In this document: positions 1-7,871 of the stretch, piece by piece | How the letters are laid out: each line of letters begins with the position of its first letter | How positions within the stretch are numbered: position 1 is the stretch's first letter | Assembly (NCBI RefSeq): GCF_003149185.1 | Contig: NZ_QGDO01000002.1 | Span: forward strand, 124,001-188,000 | DNA: 64,000 bases | Direction of reading: 5' to 3' | Origin: Sediminitomix flava | GTDB taxonomy: Bacteria > Bacteroidota > Bacteroidia > Cytophagales > Flammeovirgaceae | Made by a program: the position numbers and the translations under genes | The notes under the pieces: model-generated | Told to the model about the DNA's origin: nothing | Seen by the model: only the letters and a program-made list of their open reading frames with translations | Databases searched by the model: none

Positions 1-59
1 TAGCGAATAAATGGAGAAAGTAAGGTCAAAAAAGATTTTATATACAAGCAGTATTTTCG

Positions 60-93
60 AAAGTCCTATCTGTTTTACAGTGGGACTTTTTTT
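60..93 (+). terminator. Rho-independent terminator of a gene left of the window
   Basis: AAAGTCC (60-66) pairs with GGACTTT (83-89), with an inner CTG/CAG pairing, and is followed by a T-run on the + strand. It points rightward, so it should end a gene lying left of the window. The stop codon of the convergent histidine kinase gene touches its right edge. No long T-run exists on the - strand side. Confidence 0.7.
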
Positions 94-1477
94 ATAAACT
101 CTTCCCTTCTACAATTTTTTCATAGATAGTATAGAAAAGATTACTCGGATCGAATGGTTTCGTGATGTATCCATTCATACCATATTCATATACTTTTTTA
201 CGAACTTCCAATAATGCAGAAGCAGTCAACGCTAAGACAGGTATCTCTTTGTACTTACCATCCAATCCTCTAATTCTCTGAGTTGCTTCATAGCCATCCA
301 TTTCTGGCATCTGTAAATCCATCAGTACAATATCGTAAGGTCTCTCTTGAATTCGCTCTACCGCCTGAATACCATTCTCTGCATGAGAAACATTGCAACC
401 CCAAACTTGAAGAAATTGTGTGGCTATGTCTGTATTGAAAGGATTGTCTTCTACTAACAAAACCTCTGTTCCGTCTAAGCCCTTAAAATCTATACTTTCA
501 TTATTCTTGAGTTCTTCAACGGTCTTATTACTCTTCTTAAATCTGATCGTAAAATAGAATGTTGATCCTTCTCCTTCGATACTTTCTACATATATCTGAC
601 TTCCTTGCGCCTTCAAAATGTGCATACAGATAGCCAAACCTAGCCCAGAGCCACCATACTTTCTACTTGTACTACTATCTGCCTGTGAAAAGCTATCAAA
701 TATTTTCCCCAATTTATTCTCTGGAATTCCAATACCTGTATCTTTCACCCTGAAGTGATAAACTAAGATATTCTCTAAATCTTTTACTTTTTCAATCCCT
801 AAAGTCACCGTCCCTTTTTCAGTAAACTTGATGGCATTTCCTATCAAGTTATTAAGAACTTGTACAAGCCTTGTGGAATCACCTTTCAAAATCTCCAACT
901 CATTATCATCTACCTGTAACTCCATATTCACCCCTTTTTCATTGGCTTTTGTCAGCCAAGTATTCATCAGATTGTCAACAACCTCTGCCAAATCAAAATC
1001 AACTTCCTCTAGATCAAGCTTCCCAGCCTCAATTCTATTGTAGTCTAGGATATCATTAATAATCGCCATCAAATTTTCAGAAGAAAACTTCAGGGTTCGA
1101 AGATTTCTCATTTGCCTTTCCAATGGTTCACTCTGAATCAATAGATTCACGATACCTACAACCCCATTTAAAGGAGTTCTAATTTCATGTGACATAGCAG
1201 AAAGAAAGTCTGTTTTAGCACGCATAGCTTTTTCTGCATTGTCTTTAGCTGTCATTAACTGCTGATTGAGAATACGCATTTTACCAAGAGTACTCTCCAA
1301 TTCGTTGGTACGCTCCCTAACTTTCTTCTCAAGGTTTGTATTTGCTTCTACAAGTTCTTGGTTTAACTCATATAGCTCTAATGATTTCATTTCGATGATC
1401 TGTTCGGCTTTCTTACGCGCCAACCGCTCTCTTTTCAAGGTATTTTGTAGTGACTCATACTTTGCTTTCCAGTCCAT
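92..1477 (-). CDS. Cytosolic hybrid histidine kinase (HisKA-HATPase-REC), H-NOX partner
   Basis: Hybrid sensor kinase that should autophosphorylate a histidine and pass the phosphate to its own receiver domain. From the ATG chosen here it has 461 residues: an N-terminal coiled coil (about 5-85), a HisKA domain with the H-box SHEIRTPLNG (His about 97), a HATPase_c domain with N- and G-box signatures, and a C-terminal receiver with phospho-acceptor Asp about 387 in LMDLQMPEMDG. There is no transmembrane segment and no PAS, GAF or periplasmic sensor domain, so the input must come from a partner. The gene just upstream on the same strand encodes an H-NOX protein, a known class of kinase partner (HnoX/HnoK type). 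An in-frame TTG at 1522 would add 15 residues; the ATG at 1475-1477 is preferred because the coiled coil starts there. No separate response regulator is adjacent. Confidence 0.88.
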   Translation of the reverse strand: MDWKAKYESLQNTLKRERLARKKAEQIIEMKSLELYELNQELVEANTNLEKKVRERTNELESTLGKMRILNQQLMTAKDNAEKAMRAKTDFLSAMSHEIRTPLNGVVGIVNLLIQSEPLERQMRNLRTLKFSSENLMAIINDILDYNRIEAGKLDLEEVDFDLAEVVDNLMNTWLTKANEKGVNMELQVDDNELEILKGDSTRLVQVLNNLIGNAIKFTEKGTVTLGIEKVKDLENILVYHFRVKDTGIGIPENKLGKIFDSFSQADSSTSRKYGGSGLGLAICMHILKAQGSQIYVESIEGEGSTFYFTIRFKKSNKTVEELKNNESIDFKGLDGTEVLLVEDNPFNTDIATQFLQVWGCNVSHAENGIQAVERIQERPYDIVLMDLQMPEMDGYEATQRIRGLDGKYKEIPVLALTASALLEVRKKVYEYGMNGYITKPFDPSNLFYTIYEKIVEGKSL

Positions 1478-1545
1478 CGTGTACAGATTATTTTGGGTTA
1501 ATTTAATTGCAGTGAAAATCAATAAAGTTGACTAATATCTATGTA

Positions 1546-2082
1546 TTAGACCATCTTGATTAAAAATCGCACTCGACTTCCATCTTCAAATACTTCTGTT
1601 TTTAAATCAATTTCAGTATTAAAGAACTCAGATGCCCCAGTGATTAATCCCTCTGCCAATGCTGACATTCTTCGATCTGAAAAATAAACTAATTCAAATG
1701 TGCCATCATCAAGATAATTGGAAGTAAAAGTAGGAAGCTCCGCGTCAGGATATAGCTTTTGTACTTCTCTATGAATGTAGATTTCAATTTGGGTGAGAAA
1801 TGAAAATAGGTTTGTTTCTCCTGTAAAAAAGTGAGGATAGACTTTTGTAAAAACTTCAAACAAATGTCTTCCAAAAATACGAAGCAATTGATCGACCTCC
1901 ATGCCAACTTCTTTACTCAAATTCATCAAAAGGCTAACCATTTCGGCATGAGAATATGTACCCACTGCTGTATAAACTCCATTTGATGGTAATGCAGAGG
2001 TTTGAATAACTCTATCAGCAATATCAAAACCGAACTTTTCCTCTACCATTTCGATGAATTCTGTAAAAACAATGCCTTTCAT
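1546..2082 (-). CDS. H-NOX haem gas-sensor protein (HNOB domain)
   Basis: Stand-alone haem nitric oxide/oxygen-binding domain of 178 residues, the usual length. Seen in the sequence: the N-terminus MKGIVFTEF and VGTYSHAEM typical of the family, the haem-liganding His at about position 104 (IEIYIHREV), and the propionate-binding motif Y133-x-S135-x-R137. The position matching the distal tyrosine of O2-binding homologues is Leu142 in my alignment by memory, which favours an NO-selective sensor; this is inference. The kinase gene follows on the same strand 68 bp downstream of the stop (23 bp if its TTG start is used), so the two probably form one operon in which H-NOX controls kinase activity. 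In other bacteria such pairs control biofilm or cyclic-di-GMP output. No diguanylate cyclase or phosphodiesterase is nearby. Confidence 0.9.
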   Translation of the reverse strand: MKGIVFTEFIEMVEEKFGFDIADRVIQTSALPSNGVYTAVGTYSHAEMVSLLMNLSKEVGMEVDQLLRIFGRHLFEVFTKVYPHFFTGETNLFSFLTQIEIYIHREVQKLYPDAELPTFTSNYLDDGTFELVYFSDRRMSALAEGLITGASEFFNTEIDLKTEVFEDGSRVRFLIKMV

Positions 2083-2187
2083 TTTTTGACTTTAGATTTT
2101 GGGTGAAATGAATTAATAAGCTAAAAGATACGAAGACAGTCGAAAAGAAAATTGGAGCATTTCGATAAGTCCGTTTAGTCGATGTAA

Positions 2188-2223
2188 TAAAAAAAAGAGA
2201 AAATGAATTGCTTCAATTTCTCT
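2188..2223 (-). terminator. Terminator of the ArsM gene
   Basis: On the - strand the arms at 2212-2223 and 2196-2207 form a 12-position stem with one T-T mismatch around a GCAA tetraloop, followed by eight or more Ts. It lies about 135 bp past the arsM stop and upstream of the H-NOX gene. It therefore separates the ArsM transcript from the H-NOX operon, which must have its own promoter in about 2083-2187. Confidence 0.85.
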
Positions 2224-2358
2224 TCTCTTCTTAAAACTTATACTTGTGCTACATCAGCTTATTAACATTTAAAAGTATCTTATTTTTATTCAAAAAATCT
2301 AAGGTTACAGCTTTAAAAGTTGAAATAAGCCTTGAGTAATATTTTCATTGAAAAACAA

Positions 2359-3327
2359 CTAACAACAACCACCTCCATCATAGAAAAAAGTAGAGTCTGA
2401 AATATGAATTTCTTGATGGTTTAAATCTTTAAGTGCTTGTGCTGTTTTATCACAAACTGACAACGGTTGGTTTTGAAGTAACACATGTCCTTTTTTATCA
2501 TCGAAAAAGTCTTCATTTCCATAATAAATAGCGGTCTTACCCGTAAAAATACATGGACCATCAGAAGGCATAGGATCTTTTATCGCACAGATTTCTACAC
2601 TTTCTATGAAAATATTCTCTTGAGTATCATAATGATTTGGACTCAAAATACGGTACGGACGTTTAGCTCTTACTTCTACAGTGCCGAAACCACAATCTGT
2701 TATCATCTTAAGGTAGTCTTTCAAAGGTAAAGAACCACTCAAACAAAGAGCTCTCAAGCGTTCATCTTCCTTTAAATTCTCTGGCATTTTCTGCTCACAA
2801 ATAGGGTCTGAAAGCACCAACCTTCCGTGGGGTTTCAATACACGATACATTTCTTGAAGTGCTTTTTTCAAATCCTCTTCCTTAAAAATATTGAAAAGAC
2901 AATTTTGAGCAGCAACATCAATAGAGGCATCTTCAATGGGTAAAGCTAAAGCATCCCCTTTTCGAAGATCAACGAAATCTTTTTCAAACCAAGAGTTTTG
3001 CTTTTCTGCTTCTTCAAAGTTTTTTGCAGAAGCTTCTAGCATTTCATCAACTACATCCACTCCGATTACCCCTCCTTTTTTTCTACTGAAATATGAGAAT
3101 TGGAGTAACTCCATTCCACCACCTACACCTACATACAAAATGTTAGGTGTATTTACTAAATCTCGTGGATGGACAGTAGAACCGCAACCGTAGTTCATTT
3201 CGAGCATACGAGTCGGGATTTCTAATTCTGGTAACTTCCAGATTGGTGTTGTCGTACAGCACAATCCTATTTGCGGATTTTCAGCAGCTTCTTTATATAC
3301 GTTTTCGGTTACTTTTAAATATGTCAT
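2359..3327 (-). CDS. arsM: Arsenite methyltransferase, arsenosugar-type ArsM
   Basis: SAM-dependent methyltransferase for As(III). The Rossmann motif I is YVGVGGGMELLQF (about 65-77) with the acidic residue in GVDVVDEM. The two cysteines that bind arsenite in characterised ArsM are matched by Cys143 in QNCLFNIF and Cys195 in ALCLSGSL; Cys48 in GCGS may be the third. A C-terminal extension with GPCIFTGKTAIYYG and VCDKTAQAL, ending in GGGCC, is the form I know from ArsM proteins linked to arsenosugar synthesis. Its usual radical-SAM partner ArsS is not in this window. The gene is alone on its strand, closed by a strong terminator, and divergent (164 bp) from an EgtB-like enzyme. No ArsR, ArsC or arsenite permease is beside it. 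Arsenite as substrate is well supported; the final product is not known. Confidence 0.85.
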   Translation of the reverse strand: MTYLKVTENVYKEAAENPQIGLCCTTTPIWKLPELEIPTRMLEMNYGCGSTVHPRDLVNTPNILYVGVGGGMELLQFSYFSRKKGGVIGVDVVDEMLEASAKNFEEAEKQNSWFEKDFVDLRKGDALALPIEDASIDVAAQNCLFNIFKEEDLKKALQEMYRVLKPHGRLVLSDPICEQKMPENLKEDERLRALCLSGSLPLKDYLKMITDCGFGTVEVRAKRPYRILSPNHYDTQENIFIESVEICAIKDPMPSDGPCIFTGKTAIYYGNEDFFDDKKGHVLLQNQPLSVCDKTAQALKDLNHQEIHISDSTFFYDGGGCC

Positions 3328-3353
3328 AGCTCAAAAAAAGATTAGCTCATGAG

Positions 3354-3361
3354 CAAAGGTT
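3354..3361 (-). promoter_or_regulatory. Possible -7 box of arsM
   Basis: On the - strand this reads AACCTTTG, one mismatch from the Bacteroidota -7 consensus TAnnTTTG, about 26 bp ahead of the arsM ATG. No good -33 element was seen, so the assignment is tentative. Confidence 0.35.
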
Positions 3362-3491
3362 GAATCAATATTTTTGCTCCTTTTTTCTAAAAATACCGCT
3401 TATGATAGATTTTCACAGGTTTTTGAATTTTTTTATGAGAAACACCTCCTAATTTTCAATTAAACCTGCTATCGAATAAGAATTTAGATTC

Positions 3492-4724
3492 ATGTTAGAG
3501 ACGTTTAAGAGGATTAGAAAGCAATCAGTGGGCCTTTGTCAATCATTAAAGATTGAAGACCTTGTTATGCAACTGTCGGAAGAAGTTCGCTCACCCAAAT
3601 GGCATTTAGGACATACTACGTGGTATTTTGAAAAATATCTTTTGACAAATTATATAGAAAACTATAAACCTTATCATCCTTTATTTGAATATACTTTTAG
3701 AGATACGCCAAAAACTATATTTGCTCAAGACCAAGAAATTCAAGAAAGTGCAAGTAATCGACCTACCCTCGAAAATGTCTTACAATACAGAAAGTATGTA
3801 GAACTGCATATGAGTGGGTTAATTCTGGAATATGCAGAAGACAAGCACTTTAAGCATATTCTAAATGAAGCGATACATCATGAGTTGAAACATCAGGAGC
3901 TAATGATGACGAACTTGAAGACGATCATGGCTTCAAACCCTCTATTGCCCGAATATTCGGAAATGATTCCTACTTGGGAAAAAAGAGCTAATTACGATAT
4001 CAAGTGGATTGAAGTACCAGAAGGTGTTTATCAAATTGGACATCAAAGCGATGACTTCTCTTATGATAATGAAACAGGGGTTCATAAAACTTTTTTACAT
4101 GCTTACAGAATTCAAGACCGCCTTGTAACTAACAGAGAATATCTAGAATTTATGGCTGACGATGGTTACAAAAGGGAAGACCTTTGGTTAAAAGACGGTT
4201 GGAGTTGGGTGACAAAATACAAGGTAAAAGCACCATTATACTGGTTAAAAATGCATGACAAGTGGAAATATTACACCATGTATGGGCTCAGAAATATTGA
4301 TCTTGATCTACCAGTTACACATATCAGTTTCTACGAAGCAGAGGCATTTGCACGATGGAAAGGGCTAAGACTTCCGTCCGAATTCGAATGGGAGGTTGCT
4401 TGTCAGTTACACACTCCTTCTTGCCCAAGCAATACTAATTTTTTAGATCATAAAAGATTTATTCCAGTAGGAGAAAACGGGCACGCTCACTTTTGGGGAG
4501 ATGCTTGGGAGTGGACAAATAGTGCTTTTCTGGCTTACCCATTTAAAGAAAATAAAGAATTGACCTCAACTGAGAATCCTTCACGTCAATTGGGCAATAA
4601 AATTGTTTTAAGAGGAGGTTCTTGTCTTACACCTAAATCACACATCAGACTTACGTATAGAAACTACTCATTTCCTGAAAAACGATGGATTTTCAATGGC
4701 ATCCGATTAGCTGAATCGATGTAA
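3492..4724 (+). CDS. EgtB-like non-haem iron enzyme (DinB_2 plus FGE-sulfatase fold)
   Basis: 410 residues with the two-domain plan of ergothioneine sulfoxide synthases: an N-terminal DinB-like four-helix domain (about 1-150) and a C-terminal formylglycine-generating-enzyme-like domain (about 170-410). The iron ligands are visible as His38 in KWHLGHTTW and the HX3HXE motif His130/His134/Glu136. The C-terminus keeps VLRGGS and FNGIRLAESM. It is clearly a paralogue of EgtB at 32190-33368, but it lacks the EYNGKFMxNQ block just before VLRG that marks that EgtB, and it has an insertion around 305-330. The real EgtB sits with EgtD; this one is divergent from arsM. It may use a different amine or thiol substrate (OvoA- or SenA-like chemistry is possible), but no senB/senC-like gene is beside it. 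Oxidative C-S (or C-Se) bond formation is inferred from the family; the substrate is unknown. Confidence 0.75.
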   Translation: MLETFKRIRKQSVGLCQSLKIEDLVMQLSEEVRSPKWHLGHTTWYFEKYLLTNYIENYKPYHPLFEYTFRDTPKTIFAQDQEIQESASNRPTLENVLQYRKYVELHMSGLILEYAEDKHFKHILNEAIHHELKHQELMMTNLKTIMASNPLLPEYSEMIPTWEKRANYDIKWIEVPEGVYQIGHQSDDFSYDNETGVHKTFLHAYRIQDRLVTNREYLEFMADDGYKREDLWLKDGWSWVTKYKVKAPLYWLKMHDKWKYYTMYGLRNIDLDLPVTHISFYEAEAFARWKGLRLPSEFEWEVACQLHTPSCPSNTNFLDHKRFIPVGENGHAHFWGDAWEWTNSAFLAYPFKENKELTSTENPSRQLGNKIVLRGGSCLTPKSHIRLTYRNYSFPEKRWIFNGIRLAESM

Positions 4725-4999
4725 ACCATACTTCATATATTGTTCAAAACCACAATTAAGTAAAGATTATAACCTGTTGAGTGATATAAAACTTCATTTG
4801 ACATACCCAATTCTTGTAACACCTCATACCTTGTAATATCTTTGATTAAATTGAAAGGGTAATTATAATTACAAAAAGATCTATATTATCATTTTAAACA
4901 ATTAGCTCTCTAATTGATTTACAAACAGTGTATTTGTCTTTGCTAATTTCTATTACTTTACATATACCTATTGTACATAACCAAAAATTCTTTGACTGA
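4725..4999. other. Intergenic region without recognised elements
   Basis: AT-rich 275-bp gap between two genes on the same strand. I saw no convincing hairpin terminator, tRNA or small ORF here. A promoter for the DUF4421 gene is expected but no clear TAnnTTTG box could be assigned. Confidence 0.5.
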
Positions 5000-6064
5000 A
5001 TGAAGAATTTCACTTTCATTTTAATCACTTTTTTACTTTCTATTCAAAACTTACAAGCTCAGAAACTTGAACAGACATGGTTAGGGAACGTCATTGGAGT
5101 TAATGACACGATCAAGTGGGTGGGATACGATCCTCTGTACGTTGAAGATTACTCCCAACATTGGACTGTTCGTCTGATTAGCACCTACAAAAACAATTCT
5201 TTCGAGGTTTTAAATCGGAACACCGAAGGGGCAATGTATCGCATAAAATATAGTCCTGTTGCACCTTACAGTGTAGGTATAGGTTTAAATCACAAATGGA
5301 TTGGCTTCAATGCTAGTTTTACGCTATCCGAAGGACAGGATGGATTAAAAGATACAAGTAAACAGCTTGATTTAATTACTCGAATCTACGGTAGAAAAAT
5401 TGGAGGTGAATTCCGTATTCAATACTTCAATAAACACAAAGCAATAATATCCCCTCTCGAGAATCAACAAGACATAAACCTATCTGGAATACCATTTTTC
5501 AACAGTATTTTCGTAACAGGTAATGCCATGTATGTATTCAATCAGACTACATATTCATATATGGGAAGTATCACTCAAACCCAATGGCAGAAACAGAGTT
5601 CTGGATCGTGGTTAGTTGGTGGCTTATGGGATTACCACATCCTTTGGAATCATTCTACAACAAGCTCTGATGACCTAAAACAATTGAACCTCCGAAATAA
5701 TCATTACCTTTCAATTGGCGTAACAGGAGGATACGGACATACTTTTGTTTTTAAGAAACACTTTTATGTAGGTGGAACATTTATGGCTGGCCCTAGTGTA
5801 AGTAATGTTTTTCAGTCTGATCTAATAAATGGCGACCGAAACGATCATTTTCTTCGTCCAAGCCTCATGTCTATAGGTCGAATAGGAATAGGATATAATA
5901 GTGATATTTACTTTGCAGGCATTCAAGGTATTTATCAGAGTAATGTAATCTTTTGGGAAAATCAAGACCCTAGATATCGTTCAGGCTATCTAAGAATAGC
6001 TGTTGGACGTCGTTTTAATTGGGAAGCTAAAAGTAAAGTGCTCAAAGGAATTGGACTGCATTAA
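5000..6064 (+). CDS. DUF4421-type outer-membrane protein
   Basis: 354 residues beginning with a signal peptide that ends in LQNLQAQ. The mature part alternates aromatic and polar residues as in a beta-barrel and has the block SVGIGLNHKWIGFNASF followed by KQLDLITRIYGRK, which I recognise as the DUF4421 family of Bacteroidota. Function is unknown; an outer-membrane location is inferred from the signal peptide and strand pattern. It stands alone: the next gene downstream is convergent arginase and the gene upstream has unrelated function. No clear terminator follows. Confidence 0.7.
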   Translation: MKNFTFILITFLLSIQNLQAQKLEQTWLGNVIGVNDTIKWVGYDPLYVEDYSQHWTVRLISTYKNNSFEVLNRNTEGAMYRIKYSPVAPYSVGIGLNHKWIGFNASFTLSEGQDGLKDTSKQLDLITRIYGRKIGGEFRIQYFNKHKAIISPLENQQDINLSGIPFFNSIFVTGNAMYVFNQTTYSYMGSITQTQWQKQSSGSWLVGGLWDYHILWNHSTTSSDDLKQLNLRNNHYLSIGVTGGYGHTFVFKKHFYVGGTFMAGPSVSNVFQSDLINGDRNDHFLRPSLMSIGRIGIGYNSDIYFAGIQGIYQSNVIFWENQDPRYRSGYLRIAVGRRFNWEAKSKVLKGIGLH

Positions 6065-6300
6065 TGTGTTATCTATTTGAAACGACTGATTCAATACTAC
6101 CCAAACCCTTCTAAATAAAAAGACCTAAAGTATTAATCTATTTTGAGGGGAGTAATACTAGCTCAATCAGAGATAATATCTTTAGTCTCTCCTATTTCTA
6201 GTTTTCTAAATTCTTTGAAAAAATGAAAGAGGAGATCAAAGACCCCCCCTTTAACACAAAGAACTCTATATATTTAAACCAAAGTTTTTATTCTCATTTA

Positions 6301-7260
6301 TTATACCAACTCCGAATTATGGAGGTGATCAATTGTATTTTCTAAGATACTAAAAGCATTTTCAGCCATCGTATTCAGTCTATCCAATGTAGGATTAACT
6401 TCTACCATTTCCCAAGCACAAACTTTTGGAGACTCTACTAGGTACTGATTAATTTCTCTAGCCTCTTCAACACTCAACCCATTTGGAACAGGTGTTCCTG
6501 TACCAGCAGATATAGCCGAATCCATACTATCTACATCAAAAGAAACATAAATCAAATCACAATCTGTCAACTTTTCTAATACTTTATCGACAATTGCTCT
6601 TGTGCCTAGCTCACGTACTTCAGCTACGGTGAAATTACGAATACCGTGCTTCTTCATCAAGTGATCTTCAGGAGATTCTGTATCTCGCACTGCGATAAAT
6701 ACAATATCTTCTAAATTCATTTTAGCACCTTCTACCCCAATGTTTTTGATATGATTCCAATGGTCAATAGTCTCCTCTGAAGGCGAGTTTACTTTACATT
6801 CCAAATTATTGGTATCTGTTACCATCGACAAAGGCATACCATGCATATTTCCACTTGGTGTAGTGTAAGGAGTATGCAAGTCAGCGTGAGCATCAATCCA
6901 AATTGCTCCAATTCTTTTATTCGGATACTGTTTTTTGATACCACAAATTGTTCCAGCTGCCGTAGAATGATCTCCAGCAAGAATAACAGGAAAGTTTCCT
7001 TCTTCAAAAATTGAATTTACTCCATTTGAAACACGCTCCAACATTGTAGCGACTCCATCAATGTATTTCGCATTCGGATATTTATTTTGTTTCAGAAGCA
7101 ACTCATTTACATCTTTAATCTCAATTGAAGGTAAAGAGGCAAATAAAGACGAACCTTTTAAAATACTTGCAACTTCCAAAGCATCTACGCCCATACGAGC
7201 ACCTCTAGTTCCTGCTGCAATTTCAGAACGCACTTTTAGTAACTGGATATTCTTTTCCAT
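6301..7260 (-). CDS. rocF: Arginase/ureohydrolase family enzyme
   Basis: Manganese hydrolase that splits arginine to ornithine and urea. The Mn ligands are all visible: His98 in AGDHS, Asp123/His125/Asp127 in DAHADLH, and Asp242/Asp244 in SFDVDSMD. SAGTGTPVPNGLS (about 251-263) is typical of true arginases. Length 319 is slightly longer than the classic 300-residue enzyme. It is monocistronic. ProC, which could use the glutamate-semialdehyde made from ornithine, lies about 28 kb away, so no operon link is implied. Agmatinase or formimidoglutamase activity cannot be fully excluded, but the motif set favours arginase. Confidence 0.85.
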   Translation of the reverse strand: MEKNIQLLKVRSEIAAGTRGARMGVDALEVASILKGSSLFASLPSIEIKDVNELLLKQNKYPNAKYIDGVATMLERVSNGVNSIFEEGNFPVILAGDHSTAAGTICGIKKQYPNKRIGAIWIDAHADLHTPYTTPSGNMHGMPLSMVTDTNNLECKVNSPSEETIDHWNHIKNIGVEGAKMNLEDIVFIAVRDTESPEDHLMKKHGIRNFTVAEVRELGTRAIVDKVLEKLTDCDLIYVSFDVDSMDSAISAGTGTPVPNGLSVEEAREINQYLVESPKVCAWEMVEVNPTLDRLNTMAENAFSILENTIDHLHNSELV

Positions 7261-7301
7261 TGTGTAATTTTTTGTGTTGATGAAAATTAATAATTAGGAA
7301 T

Positions 7302-7325
7302 AATAGAGATAGTCTATACTCTATT
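7302..7325. repeat. Inverted repeat upstream of arginase
   Basis: AATAGAG (7302-7308) and CTCTATT (7319-7325) form perfect 7-bp arms around a 10-bp spacer that is itself partly symmetric, 42-65 bp ahead of the arginase ATG. It could be a regulator site or a leader hairpin. Chance occurrence in AT-rich DNA is possible. Confidence 0.35.
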
Positions 7326-7829
7326 TCAAAACTGAAAAAGACATAAAACTAGATCTGTTGATCGGGTGACCACAAAGCTATTATTCCAAGAAAGTAAAGT
7401 GTATGATGTTAAGACAAAGTCAAGAACTGACCTTGTAGGTAGAATTTTGACCTATGAGAAGGCCAATAAATGGGATGGCTTAAAATTCTTGTGTAGCAGC
7501 TCTGAAGGACTGCTTTTCACTGATAAAATAGTCATTATCTATCTGTGATTTTGTTGTTGTATGGGAACAAAGGTATAAAATACATTTTTATTATTAAATG
7601 TTTACAGTGTAAATTTGTAATCATTAAGAGATATGATAGCATTTTTTTCCCATAAAAATGTTGATATACTGGATTTGATAGGGTTTAGTGTTATCAAGCT
7701 GACAGAAAGAACATGTAAGAGAGGAAAAGAAAAATTTTTGACTTACATTAAGGCTTGAGAAACGAAAAAAAACACGATTTGCTTCACTATTTTTTAAAGT
7801 CTGTGAACAATTCGAATCAAAAAAAGTTA
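7326..7829. other. Long gap between arginase and sufB
   Basis: This is most of a 611-bp stretch (7261-7871) with no gene I can support. A 60-codon GTG-initiated frame at 7366-7548 has no recognisable family, no promoter and no homologue I know. A - strand frame at 7624-7896 would overlap the sufB start and has an implausible composition. No tRNA, riboswitch or CRISPR-like structure was recognised. It may hold an untranslated RNA, a decayed gene or simply the promoters of arginase and sufB. Confidence 0.4.
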
Positions 7830-7837
7830 TAGCTTTG
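7830..7837 (+). promoter_or_regulatory. -7 box of sufB
   Basis: TAGCTTTG is an exact match to the Bacteroidota -7 consensus TAnnTTTG, 34 bp ahead of the sufB ATG. No exact -33 TTTG was found at the right distance. Confidence 0.6.
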
Positions 7838-7871
7838 TAATTTAGAAAGATACTAAATAAAGAGACATAAA

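Noticed and set aside
1266-1535. 89-codon + strand frame opposite the histidine kinase
   Set aside because: Lies fully antisense to the conserved HisKA and coiled-coil coding region.
2359-3327. Classical ars resistance operon
   Set aside because: No arsR, arsC, arsB or acr3 is adjacent to either arsM or arsA, and the two are 33 kb apart.
7366-7548. 60-codon GTG-initiated frame between arginase and sufB
   Set aside because: No recognised motif, no promoter box and a rare start codon; length is expected by chance in such a gap.
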